Made by a program: the position numbers and the translations under genes | Shown: positions 44,997 to 53,049 of the stretch, piece by piece | Numbering within the stretch: position 1 is the first letter of the stretch | Layout of the letters: each line of letters opens with the position of its first letter | The notes under the pieces: generated by a model | Databases searched by the model: none | Seen by the model: the letters and a program-made list of their open reading frames with translations, nothing else | Told to the model about the DNA's origin: nothing | Assembly: GCF_021295395.1 (NCBI RefSeq) | Contig: NZ_JAIWOU010000001.1 | Coordinates: 2,237,001-2,301,000, forward strand | DNA length: 64,000 nt | From: Komagataeibacter sp. FNDCR2 | GTDB lineage: Bacteria > Pseudomonadota > Alphaproteobacteria > Acetobacterales > Acetobacteraceae | Direction: 5' to 3'

Positions 44997-45758
44997 TCAG
45001 TTTCCCGTCGTGGTTGTGGTTGTGGTGGTGGCTGGGGGCACCAGATCGGTGCAGGCGGTGGGCATGGTGCCGGCCTTCACGCCGATCCAGCAGGTCTGGA
45101 AGCTGGCGAAGTCGGCCTCCAGACCGGACACTGCGGTCGAGGTCAGGGAACTGCCCTTGTCGATCTGCGCCTGGAGCGTACTGATTTCGTTATAGACGGA
45201 CTGGCTGGCCTTCTTGATCAGGGCCTTGTCGGAGTCTGACAGGATGATGCCGGGCACCTTTCCGGCCATGACGTCGGGCATCGGTTCGGCCAGGACATCA
45301 TAGGCGCTTTCCAGATCGTCGACCGACTGCCCAAGCTTGACCTGCGTGGTCGATCCGCAGGCGGAGAGCATCAGGCCAGCACCCATCAGGCAGGCAAAGG
45401 CGCCCATGCTCATGCCAGAAGTCCGGTTGGGCACGGTGTCAGGCGCAGTGGAAGCAGGAAGCGCGAGCGTGCCGTCGGTCAGCAGATGCGGGGCCGTGGC
45501 ACGGATGACCTGTATCGCGGCCGGTCCCACATCCCGATGTGTTGCGAGCGCGCTCACCACAGCGACGAGCGCCGGATTCGCGTTCGTGTCGGAGGTCGTG
45601 TCATTGAGCAGGAGCGGCAGGGAGGCTGCCAGAAGCGCCACGGCCGCCGCCTGCGGAATGGCGTTGAACCATGTGGCGACAACGGTGCCGACCACGATGA
45701 CAAGGAAAAACAAGGTGGTGGGCTGCCGCAGCCATGCGGATGCCGTTTTGGGGTTCAT
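44997..45758 (-). CDS. phage membrane protein fused to a lipoprotein-like domain
   Basis: A 253-residue frame with GAAGGA seven bases before the ATG. The N-terminal third has two hydrophobic helices, TTLFFLVIVVGTVVATW (about 15-31) and AVALLAASLPLLL (about 39-51), like a holin. In the middle lies a complete lipoprotein signal: MSMGAFACLMGAGLMLSAC, a lipobox ending at Cys134, preceded by two in-frame ATGs (45413, 45407). The rest is helical with a poly-Thr end. The second half could be translated on its own as a spanin-like lipoprotein. No frameshift is needed to make the fusion. Confidence 0.6.
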   Translation of the reverse strand: MNPKTASAWLRQPTTLFFLVIVVGTVVATWFNAIPQAAAVALLAASLPLLLNDTTSDTNANPALVAVVSALATHRDVGPAAIQVIRATAPHLLTDGTLALPASTAPDTVPNRTSGMSMGAFACLMGAGLMLSACGSTTQVKLGQSVDDLESAYDVLAEPMPDVMAGKVPGIILSDSDKALIKKASQSVYNEISTLQAQIDKGSSLTSTAVSGLEADFASFQTCWIGVKAGTMPTACTDLVPPATTTTTTTTGN

Positions 45759-45769
45759 GAGGCGGTCCT

Positions 45770-46261
45770 TCACATTGCATCAATCGCAGCCTGAAACAGG
45801 GTGCGGTTGGCCCCGGCGTTCGCAGCGCCAAGAGCGGTGTTGTAAAACTGCTTGTGGTAGGCGGAGAGCGCAGCCGCATCGGTCGCGGGCGGCAGCGGAG
45901 CCGGAGCGCGAAACACCTGCACGCGTGCCATGGCGCAGGCATAGCGCAGGTTGGAAACCAGTTGACGCAGGCGAGGCTCGGGTGAGAGCAGGGTGCGGAT
46001 ACGGGGGGTCAGTGCAGCCTGTGCCGTGGCGTGCAGGAAATTGTTCCAGCAGTCCTCGTGCGTGGCGGGCTCCATCTGCCACAGTCCCAGTGCCGGTCCA
46101 TTGAACTGGCGCAGATAGGCGGCGCGGCTTTCCGCCAGGGCGATACCGGTCAGCAGATTGACGGCGGCCGGTCCATCCAGTGCGATGGCCTGAAGGGTGG
46201 GAAGCACGATTTCACGCTTGAGCTGCCCGACATCAAGACCGGTGCATACGGTCATGATCAT
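45770..46261 (-). CDS. putative phage endolysin (lysozyme-like fold)
   Basis: A 163-residue protein with no signal peptide. LLTGIALAESRAAYLRQF followed by GPALGLWQMEPATHEDCWNN has the pattern of a lysozyme/transglycosylase active site: Glu in ALAES and the glycine-rich strand with GLWQMEPAT. Such proteins occur among lysis genes of other phages and are usually annotated as hypothetical. It is coupled to the coiled-coil membrane protein gene (4-base overlap). The catalytic claim is from pattern, not an alignment. Confidence 0.5.
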   Translation of the reverse strand: MIMTVCTGLDVGQLKREIVLPTLQAIALDGPAAVNLLTGIALAESRAAYLRQFNGPALGLWQMEPATHEDCWNNFLHATAQAALTPRIRTLLSPEPRLRQLVSNLRYACAMARVQVFRAPAPLPPATDAAALSAYHKQFYNTALGAANAGANRTLFQAAIDAM

Positions 46262-46572
46262 GATGCACCGAACATGAGATGCTTGAGCAGAAGCAGTCCC
46301 GACGTACCGGCACTGGAGCCGAGCAGCGTGACCATGAACAGGGCGCCACGTACCCTGCCCCGTTTTTCCGCATTATCTTCCGTGAAGGTGTTGAGCTTCG
46401 CGTCAAGTTTGTCAAACCGGGCTTCCATCCGGCTTTCCATACGGGCTTCGAAGGTTTCCCGTCCTTCACGCTCAACGTTTTGTCTGGTTTCCATAGCAGT
46501 CATCCTTCGATCCAGCGAAAGAAGACTGATCTGCTGTTCCTGCCCCGGAGGTTCAGGAGGCGAGATATCCAT
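46258..46572 (-). CDS. phage coiled-coil membrane protein, holin-like
   Basis: A 104-residue protein. Residues 15-75 form a charged coiled coil (ETFEARMESRMEARFDKLDA) and the C-terminal 25 residues a hydrophobic helix (ALFMVTLLGSSAGTSGLLLL). This layout resembles XhlA-type hemolysin/holin accessory proteins. It heads the lysis cassette after a 101-base gap and overlaps the endolysin-like gene by four bases. Confidence 0.6.
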   Translation of the reverse strand: MDISPPEPPGQEQQISLLSLDRRMTAMETRQNVEREGRETFEARMESRMEARFDKLDAKLNTFTEDNAEKRGRVRGALFMVTLLGSSAGTSGLLLLKHLMFGAS

Positions 46573-46627
46573 AGGGCAGTCCCTTGTGCACGATCAGATT
46601 ACGAGCACAGAGGTTGCATATGACCGG

Positions 46628-46658
46628 CGCACCCGTACACAGCGAAATGACGGGTGCG
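46628..46658. terminator. hairpin between tail and lysis gene blocks
   Basis: CGCACCCGT and ACGGGTGCG pair over nine bases around a 13-base loop in the 101-base gap between the tail genes and the lysis genes. No T-run follows, so it may be an attenuator or a processing signal rather than a full terminator. Confidence 0.4.
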
Positions 46659-46673
46659 ACGTTATTAAAGGCA

Positions 46674-47147
46674 TCAGGTATTGGAAGTGCCATTTATGGT
46701 GATTGCCCTGGGAGGAAAGGTCAGGGCTGGTGCTGTCAGTGCACTAGCCGCCACCGTAGGCGCCATGGGTGAAACGGGCAGTGTAAAGATGCACGTAATG
46801 GTGCGGCCCTGATCGGTGTTGACGGCTATCCGCACTTTGTAGCGCATCCCGGGTTGCCCACCAGACAGGCCGATCGAGACAGTACTATTCTGGAATATGG
46901 CCCATTCGATGGTCAGACCGGTGACATTGGCGCCAGATACGTCATCGATCGCTATCTTGCTGATGCTGTCGTTACAGTCCGCCATCCAGTCGGAACAATC
47001 CACGCTGTAATCGAGCGCATCGCCAGCAGATTTTTCCGGCCATGAGCAGGGAAAGGAGCGGATGGATATACCCCGCATGGCGCTATCACCTGGAACAGGA
47101 AGGGGTATCGTCCGGCTTCGGGACGCAACCCATGTCAATCCTGTCAT
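46674..47147 (-). CDS. phage tail/fibre-associated structural protein
   Basis: A 157-residue beta-rich protein. WPEKSAGDALDYSVDCSDWM and SGANVTGLTIEWAIFQNSTV match the pattern of small phage fibre-associated OB-like proteins (phage_fiber-OB type); a C-terminal VRIAVNTDQGRTITCIFTLP strand pair follows. Its ATG overlaps the preceding stop (ATGA), which fixes the start. It is probably part of a fibre tip or baseplate decoration. Confidence 0.6.
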   Translation of the reverse strand: MTGLTWVASRSRTIPLPVPGDSAMRGISIRSFPCSWPEKSAGDALDYSVDCSDWMADCNDSISKIAIDDVSGANVTGLTIEWAIFQNSTVSIGLSGGQPGMRYKVRIAVNTDQGRTITCIFTLPVSPMAPTVAASALTAPALTFPPRAITINGTSNT

Positions 47148-47437
47148 GATGTGGCCGGAGAAGCGGTTTCATTTGTGGCGGCCGCTGGGGTCTGTGTGGG
47201 GGCGGGAGTATAGATGCTTCCCGCCGGATGCGCCCCGGCCGCATCAAGCCCCAGCGCCATGCCAGCGGGCGGGGTGAAGTCATTGGCGCTGGACAGCGAT
47301 ATCGCCATGATGACGTACCCCACCTGCTGCCAGCCAAGCTGCGTCGTGCGATAAAGGACATAGTTCTGGGGGGCGGCTGCGGCCGGTGTGGCCGTCTGGT
47401 TGGTTGCGGTGGTCGTTGAGGAAGTCGTATCGGTCAT
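47144..47437 (-). CDS. phage hypothetical protein, Thr/Ala-rich N-terminus
   Basis: A 97-residue protein. The first ~22 residues are almost only Thr, Ser, Ala, Asn and Gln (MTDTTSSTTTATNQT), the central part YVLYRTTQLGWQQVGYVIMA looks folded, and the C-terminus is again Thr/Ala/Pro-rich. The function is unknown; the location among fibre genes suggests a virion component. Confidence 0.55.
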   Translation of the reverse strand: MTDTTSSTTTATNQTATPAAAAPQNYVLYRTTQLGWQQVGYVIMAISLSSANDFTPPAGMALGLDAAGAHPAGSIYTPAPTQTPAAATNETASPATS

Positions 47438-47466
47438 GGTCGATATCTCCGGATATTATGGGCAGA

Positions 47467-47904
47467 TCAGGCCGTGGCGGTGGTCATTACATCCGTGGGC
47501 CGGGCGGGCAGCGTGGTGCTGGCGGTATCCGTGCCGTTGGCGATCGCGTTAATGGCCAGGACGTAAGCCTTCATGTCGGCCGTAAATGGCGTGCCCATGG
47601 CAAAAGACGTGGCGATCTGCTGATTGATCCACGTCTGCGCGGTGGCCGCCTGCATTTTCAACGGCACTGCGGTAACAACAGGCGTATAGGCGACAACCGC
47701 CCCATTCTGCACACCTTGCCCCGTTGGCTGGCGGGTAGCCCATTGTGCTGCCGTCAGGGCAACCATGCTGCCAGCGGAGGGGACGCCAGAGGTATCGGAC
47801 ATATTCCATGCATCATACCAGCCTGTCACAGGCGTTGGCTGTGCCGCAGCCACATCGTATGCAGCGTAATACCGCGCCGGGTAGGCCGTTTTAACGTCTG
47901 TCAT
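47467..47904 (-). CDS. phage tail-fibre assembly or accessory protein
   Basis: A 145-residue protein coupled to the fibre gene (ATGA overlap). PTPVTGWYDAWNMSDTSG and VALTAAQWATRQPTGQGVQ followed by a helical C-terminal part with NQQIATSFAMGTPFTADMK resemble tail fibre assembly/DUF4376-like proteins that follow fibre genes in many phages. A chaperone role for fibre trimerisation is likely but not proven. Confidence 0.6.
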   Translation of the reverse strand: MTDVKTAYPARYYAAYDVAAAQPTPVTGWYDAWNMSDTSGVPSAGSMVALTAAQWATRQPTGQGVQNGAVVAYTPVVTAVPLKMQAATAQTWINQQIATSFAMGTPFTADMKAYVLAINAIANGTDTASTTLPARPTDVMTTATA

Positions 47905-49262
47905 CCCATTGTTCCTATTGCCAGCACCATGACTTCTATTGCGTTTGTCTCTCCGTTGGTGGTGCCGCCCGTCCATAGGGCGCGCAGGTCCATAACAAAC
48001 CCTGATGCCGTCAGCGTGTCCTGATAATAATTGGCAATATTTGACGCTTTGTTTGGGTCGGACTCGGGGTTGTGTTGTGGCGTGAGGAATAGATACGGGC
48101 GCTCGGAAAATGCAGTTGGGAATGCAACTGATGCGCCGTCCACAACTGTAACGGAAAACGCCTGCATTTTTAATGAGGAATCACTGAACGGAAGATCACC
48201 CGCCCATGCAATATCTCCCGCCAGCGTGCCGGTGCCAGAAGAGTAGACGAACGTCGGACGCCCGCTCCCACCGTTACGGTAAAGGGAGACCCCGTTCGTA
48301 TCGCTATTGGCGGCATTCACACCGATAGTCCCGGATACAAGGGTTGCGTCAGCATCGGCGCGGGCCACAGCTTCAGCAGACACGAGCGAATTGGCCTGTG
48401 AAAGGGGTACGATGTTGGATGGGTCGGTAGCTTCTCCAACGTATGTAGGAGCCCCAAGCCTAATTAAGCCATTAGTTACAGAGAATATTGAATTGCCTTC
48501 ATAGTAGACAACAAGATTCCCATCAGTTTGCAGGGCAAGACAGTAAGGAAGTGACGGGCCGCCATAGTAGACATTCCCCGCTCCGGTATTCTGCAACGGC
48601 AGTAGCTGGGCTTCGGCGTTCGTGGCCCTGATCGTTTCGGCAGTAACATCACTATAAAGCGCGCCGGTAATATAGGTTGCTCCCAGCGCAGGCAATCGCC
48701 ATGCCATCCGCCCGTTCGGATCTGTGGAAATGTCTCCTATCTGCCCGTATCCTGCGGCGCCACCGGACTCAGGCCCGTAGCTGGAAATCAGATAGCCACC
48801 CCCGGTGACTGTCTCTCCATCAGGCGCCAGATATGAATAGCGCAGGCCCGGATAGGTCGTGTCGCGACCAAGGTAAACCTTGCCTGCAACCTGATTGAAC
48901 CCGCCGCCCTGCTGCGTCGGGATATAGCCTAAAAGAGGCTGAAGCAGAGCGTCCGCGTTGGCGCGGGCGGCAGCTTCGGCAGAGAGATCGGAAACACTTG
49001 CATATGAGGTAAGGGCTGTGGAAATCAGCATTTTTATTGCGGCCAGAACCTGACCGTTATTTGTCTTGTCAGGCGCAATGCCAACCGACGCAGGAATGCC
49101 GAATAGTTCTTCCTGCACCATGTTGAGCCACCAGTATCGGACCCGGGTAGCGGACTGGCCACCGGTCGATCCACCAGTAAAAAAACCAGGCGATCCGATA
49201 TTATCAGTTGGAAGCGCAGGCAGAATCGCGACGGCTGTCGTGTCATCAATGCGATAGACCAT
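47901..49262 (-). CDS. phage tail fibre with B-lectin motif
   Basis: This 453-residue protein binds the host surface. Residues ~1-85 form the baseplate-proximal part. Three heptad-like spacers, LSAEAAARANADALL, TAETIRATNAEAQLL and VSAEAVARADADATL, are typical of trimeric fibre shafts. Residues 245-253, QTDGNLVVY, match the mannose-binding motif QxDxNxVxY of bulb-type lectins exactly. The C-terminal ~90 residues resemble the gp53-like tip domain of myovirus fibres. It follows gp48 by six bases. Confidence 0.8.
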   Translation of the reverse strand: MVYRIDDTTAVAILPALPTDNIGSPGFFTGGSTGGQSATRVRYWWLNMVQEELFGIPASVGIAPDKTNNGQVLAAIKMLISTALTSYASVSDLSAEAAARANADALLQPLLGYIPTQQGGGFNQVAGKVYLGRDTTYPGLRYSYLAPDGETVTGGGYLISSYGPESGGAAGYGQIGDISTDPNGRMAWRLPALGATYITGALYSDVTAETIRATNAEAQLLPLQNTGAGNVYYGGPSLPYCLALQTDGNLVVYYEGNSIFSVTNGLIRLGAPTYVGEATDPSNIVPLSQANSLVSAEAVARADADATLVSGTIGVNAANSDTNGVSLYRNGGSGRPTFVYSSGTGTLAGDIAWAGDLPFSDSSLKMQAFSVTVVDGASVAFPTAFSERPYLFLTPQHNPESDPNKASNIANYYQDTLTASGFVMDLRALWTGGTTNGETNAIEVMVLAIGTMG

Positions 49263-49268
49263 GATGGA

Positions 49269-49865
49269 TTATCCGTATGCGAATAGAACAGAGGTATGGG
49301 CCGGCACGCGGGATGTGATCTCACATTCCAGGACAGCGTTGCCCCAGCTTGCGAGCGCATCATCGGCGTACGACTGATCGGCGTAGAAATAATTGATGGT
49401 GACGCTAGGGGCATTCACGCGCCAGATATAAGCCCAGAAGGGATCATAGACAGGATCATCAGCGCACAGGAAATCAGCCCGCGCTGGTGCGAACTGGGTG
49501 ATGGTGATGTCATATCCAAGGTTTTTGGCAAACTGGACGAAATAGGCGATCGATGCACCCCCGGTATCAGCCAGACGGGCCACTACCTGGTTGCGGCGCT
49601 GTTCGATCGTGGGGCTTTCGCCTGCGCAAGGGTCAGGGAGGCCGAGAGTGGCTTCCCATTCATCCAGGACGCTGGTGGTCGTGGCCGGGAACACATCCGG
49701 CACCAAGGAGCGCGCTGCGTTTATGAAGCGTGTGGCCGTGGGCATGAATCCCGACAGCACGCCATGCATGACCGTATCGGTGCCGCGCGGCCATGCACGC
49801 CCCCGGGGGAGCGTGCGCTTGAATGCCGCAAGCGTTTGGTCGGATGAGTAACCGGAAATGGCCAT
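49269..49865 (-). CDS. Mu gp48-like baseplate protein (DUF2313)
   Basis: A 198-residue protein with LAAFKRTLPRGRAWPRGTDT near the N-terminus, the hallmark of the gp48/YmfQ/DUF2313 family, then LDEWEATLGLPDPCAGE. It links the baseplate to the fibres. Its start shares one base with the gp47 stop. Confidence 0.85.
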   Translation of the reverse strand: MAISGYSSDQTLAAFKRTLPRGRAWPRGTDTVMHGVLSGFMPTATRFINAARSLVPDVFPATTTSVLDEWEATLGLPDPCAGESPTIEQRRNQVVARLADTGGASIAYFVQFAKNLGYDITITQFAPARADFLCADDPVYDPFWAYIWRVNAPSVTINYFYADQSYADDALASWGNAVLECEITSRVPAHTSVLFAYG

Positions 49866-50977
49866 CAGGATAGAACCAGATTGCCGACTGATGGCAATGA
49901 GCCAACCGGGACCGACACAGGGCCTGCGGGCGAAACGATCGTAAAGGATGCACCGGTAGAGAGCAGTGCATCCGATATGTCGCTCTGTTCCAGTGTCATG
50001 CCCAGTGGGGTGCCTTCACGAAAATACAGGTCGGACAGGGCTGTTTTCATGGCAGCGATCTGGGCCGTGGTGTTTGGTGTGAGATTGGCCACGGTGACAT
50101 CGATCGGGAAGGGCTTGGGCGCGCAGACGGCCACCAGGGCAGTCACGGGCTGTTCGATCCAGATGGCATTTGCCACTGTCAACTGGTCGCCAGTAGCGGT
50201 CGTATAACGGCCTTCATCAGATGCTGATCCGTTTGTTCCCTGCGGGTATCCGCCATTTTCTTGCTGTGCATCATCCAGCATGACATATACGGTAACGGTA
50301 CCGGCACCGAAGGCTAGGGGATTGCACCAGGCGCGCGTGATGCCGGGAATGTCTTCTGCCCATTCAACATAGTCAGACTTTCTGCCGCCACCCGAACGGG
50401 ATGCGTAGGCCGCCAGGACACGGGTACGGTATTCGCTATCCGTCTCCTGGTCGGCCCCGCCGGTCATGGCTACTGGTGCAGTTCCCTGTGCCGGGATGCC
50501 TTCTATCGCCATAGAGAGACTGAAACCCGTGCCGGCGTCACAATTTCCGGTCGCGCCGGAAGACTGACAGGTGACGGGCACCAGCAGGTTGCCGCCGGAA
50601 TCTACGTCGGCATCTGCGGTCGTGACGTAATCCACGCCATCATTGCGCGTGATGACGGTGCCGGATGCCAGATCAGTCCCGGGGTTGCCACCCGTAAACT
50701 GGACCTGGCCAGAGGCGGTTGACGCATCCTTGCGCAATGTTTCGCGCATGGCACCCCAACCGTCCAGATTTTCATCCGTTGCGGTAAAGGGGACTGCCTG
50801 CCGGTAGCAGTAGGCCTGATAATCATAATTGCCCCATGTCAGGTTCGCGAATGCCCAGGTCAGGGGGCGCAGAACGGAGCGCGGCAGCAGGGATCGGCCC
50901 TGCGTGATATTGGATGAGACAATATCATTCAGGCCCTGTGATTGCAGATCAGAAAGGGTTGGCTGTTGATATGGCAT
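49865..50977 (-). CDS. baseplate wedge protein J (Mu gp47-like)
   Basis: A 370-residue protein of the baseplate J family. TDSEYRTRVLAAYASRSGGG and YVEWAEDIPGITRAW are the central signature, and DISDALLSTGASFTIVSP ends the domain. It forms the wedge ring of the contractile baseplate. The ATG giving MPYQQPTLSD is used; it overlaps the gp46 gene by 29 bases. Confidence 0.88.
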   Translation of the reverse strand: MPYQQPTLSDLQSQGLNDIVSSNITQGRSLLPRSVLRPLTWAFANLTWGNYDYQAYCYRQAVPFTATDENLDGWGAMRETLRKDASTASGQVQFTGGNPGTDLASGTVITRNDGVDYVTTADADVDSGGNLLVPVTCQSSGATGNCDAGTGFSLSMAIEGIPAQGTAPVAMTGGADQETDSEYRTRVLAAYASRSGGGRKSDYVEWAEDIPGITRAWCNPLAFGAGTVTVYVMLDDAQQENGGYPQGTNGSASDEGRYTTATGDQLTVANAIWIEQPVTALVAVCAPKPFPIDVTVANLTPNTTAQIAAMKTALSDLYFREGTPLGMTLEQSDISDALLSTGASFTIVSPAGPVSVPVGSLPSVGNLVLS

Positions 50978-51428
50978 TGCGCGTGGCGTCCTTCCACGCC
51001 CACGCATACTGGAATGACCTGTCGGTGCCATCGGGCTTTGTCAGTTGGATGGCGATATTCAAGGACGTGGCGTTCAGCCATGATGTCTGCACGGTAATGG
51101 TGCCGACAACGCTCTCATCGATCAGCCACTGGAGCGCCTGTTCACAGATGGTGCGGGCATGTGCGAGCAGGCCGTTTCCCGACTTCTTTGCGCCCTCGAT
51201 CGTCCAGAGCAGGGAACCCGTCTGGAAGCTTTCCATGCCATCGATCCAGCAGCCACGCAGATCATTCGATCCATCGGGCGTGATCGTGCCGCTTGGGGCC
51301 GGCGCATCGGTAAACAGACTCAGCAGAACGGCGGTTTCCAGATCTGCATCCGTGTCAAGGTCACCATTGGTAATGACCCAGTCACAATGCATTTTCGTGT
51401 TGTCATAGACCAGGCGGATATCGGTCAT
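50949..51428 (-). CDS. baseplate protein (Mu gp46/W-like)
   Basis: A 159-residue protein with DLETAVLLSLFTDAPAP and RGCWIDGMESFQTGSLLWTI, typical of the gp46/GPW_gp25-related family, which attaches the wedge to the central hub. It overlaps gp45 by four bases. Confidence 0.85.
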   Translation of the reverse strand: MTDIRLVYDNTKMHCDWVITNGDLDTDADLETAVLLSLFTDAPAPSGTITPDGSNDLRGCWIDGMESFQTGSLLWTIEGAKKSGNGLLAHARTICEQALQWLIDESVVGTITVQTSWLNATSLNIAIQLTKPDGTDRSFQYAWAWKDATRNAISTANPF

Positions 51429-51901
51429 TCCTGTGGTCCTTTCGTTCTGGAATCGCCCTGCTGGACGCCGCCATGGACGTGATCCGAAAGTTTGACACCA
51501 TTCTTGGTGACGAAATCGTCCGCCGTGATGGTGCCACCGTCCACGATAACCGTGCCAGAAGCGGGCTTGATGTAAACGTCACCGTTTGCCCGGGCGAGGA
51601 TAACGGTCCCAACAACCGGATTGGCGATGCCGGCCTCACCTGGCTGGGCATTCCTGTAACGGTATTTCTGGTGGTTATGGCCGGTTACCACGCTGTCCGT
51701 CCGCTTGCCACCGGTGCAGGTCAGCAGGACATCAGCTCCCACAGGTGGGCAACTGATCAGGCCGTAGGCGATGAAGACCTCACGCCCGTCGAGGGTTTCA
51801 TATTCGTTCAGGGCTACCTGTACGAGCTGAATAGGACCGGTATCGTTTGGAACAGAGCTGGTGCGGCCGATCCCGAACAGGCGCCGGAGAAAATGGCGCA
51901 T
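51425..51901 (-). CDS. baseplate assembly protein V / central spike (Mu gp45-like)
   Basis: A 158-residue protein with an N-terminal OB domain (LNEYETLDGREVFIAYGLIS) and a C-terminal short beta-helix with GGTITADDFVTKNGVKLSD-HVHGG. The HVH motif near the tip matches the iron-binding HxH of Mu/P2 spikes that pierces the outer membrane. Start and upstream stop overlap by one base. Confidence 0.88.
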   Translation of the reverse strand: MRHFLRRLFGIGRTSSVPNDTGPIQLVQVALNEYETLDGREVFIAYGLISCPPVGADVLLTCTGGKRTDSVVTGHNHQKYRYRNAQPGEAGIANPVVGTVILARANGDVYIKPASGTVIVDGGTITADDFVTKNGVKLSDHVHGGVQQGDSRTKGPQE

Positions 51902-53049
51902 TATGTCTGCTCCTGCCCATCGGCATTCTGCAATGCATTTTGCAACTGCCAGTCAAACGAATTCTGGAATGCCGGTTCGACCGTCATGGATTCGGGCGGC
52001 ATGAGGGTCAGTTCGGCCGTAGTGCCCATTTCAGCATTTTTTGAGAAAGTGACATCCACGATCAGCCATGTCTTGCCCGGCAGCTTCAGGGCAGGAAGAT
52101 GCACGGGCACCAGGGTGTTCGGGGTCCACAGCACGCCCGCTTTGTCGTGCCAGGAATCACAGACCAGGCGCACGGCCTGTGAACGGCCACGGCGGCGCTG
52201 GAGTTCCCATTGCGCCCGTAGCTGGGCCAGGGACTGGCCGTTGTAATTCTGTTCACTGATCACGAAATACGGTCGGTAGCGGGGAACGCCGGGATCGGTC
52301 ACGGGCGTAAATCGGTTGCCTGCGTTCGGATTATCAAAATCATTGAAGTTCTGCACACTGAACATGACGGGCAGGTAGGTACTGAAGCGTTCATCCATGC
52401 GGTAGGTGACGCCATATTCCAGCACGTTCACACCTTCGGCAAAGCCGCTGGCATGGGTATCAGTGCCGACAGAGGACAGCACGAGATTGCCGTCCGCGTC
52501 GTCATAGACCATGACGGCCATATAGCGGGCACATTCTTCTATGATCTGGTAGGGCGTTTCCCCAAGCGTAATATTGAATAATGGCAGAACCCGGTCATAG
52601 ACCGTTGCTGGCAGGGTAATGTTTTTCGTCACGACATCAATGCCGTAGGGCGCACAGAGCTTGCTGGCCAGCGCAACAATATCACAGTTGCCTAGCTGGC
52701 TGTTCTGGACCACGGCATGGGTATCCACCAGATCGGAGCAGCGTGAGCGGCCCGCAATACGGACCTGGTGCCCTTCGCCCACGTCGATTCCGTACATATC
52801 GACATAGCCATCAATGACCTTCACATCACCAATGGAAAGCTTGCAGGGTTGTCCGGGCTGGATGTCGATCTGGGAGGCATCGAGATATTTCTCAGTCAGA
52901 CTGATATCATAATCGGCCGGGCAACGTTCTGCCCCGCGCGTGACACGGATTTCCTGCCATCCGGACCATTTCGTGTTGCCGATGGTCAGGGTGACTTCGG
53001 TATTGATGTCGGGCAGATCACCGCCTGCCAGGGCATTGAGGATGCTCAT
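51901..53049 (-). CDS. baseplate hub protein (Mu gp44-like)
   Basis: A 382-residue protein of the gpD/gp44 hub family: VTLTIGNTKWSGWQEIRVTR, IDGYVDMYGIDVGEGHQVRI, and QAVRLVCDSWHDKAGVLWTP. It forms the trimeric hub that carries the spike. The start ATG overlaps the previous stop (ATGA), which excludes the longer frame upstream. Confidence 0.88.
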   Translation of the reverse strand: MSILNALAGGDLPDINTEVTLTIGNTKWSGWQEIRVTRGAERCPADYDISLTEKYLDASQIDIQPGQPCKLSIGDVKVIDGYVDMYGIDVGEGHQVRIAGRSRCSDLVDTHAVVQNSQLGNCDIVALASKLCAPYGIDVVTKNITLPATVYDRVLPLFNITLGETPYQIIEECARYMAVMVYDDADGNLVLSSVGTDTHASGFAEGVNVLEYGVTYRMDERFSTYLPVMFSVQNFNDFDNPNAGNRFTPVTDPGVPRYRPYFVISEQNYNGQSLAQLRAQWELQRRRGRSQAVRLVCDSWHDKAGVLWTPNTLVPVHLPALKLPGKTWLIVDVTFSKNAEMGTTAELTLMPPESMTVEPAFQNSFDWQLQNALQNADGQEQT

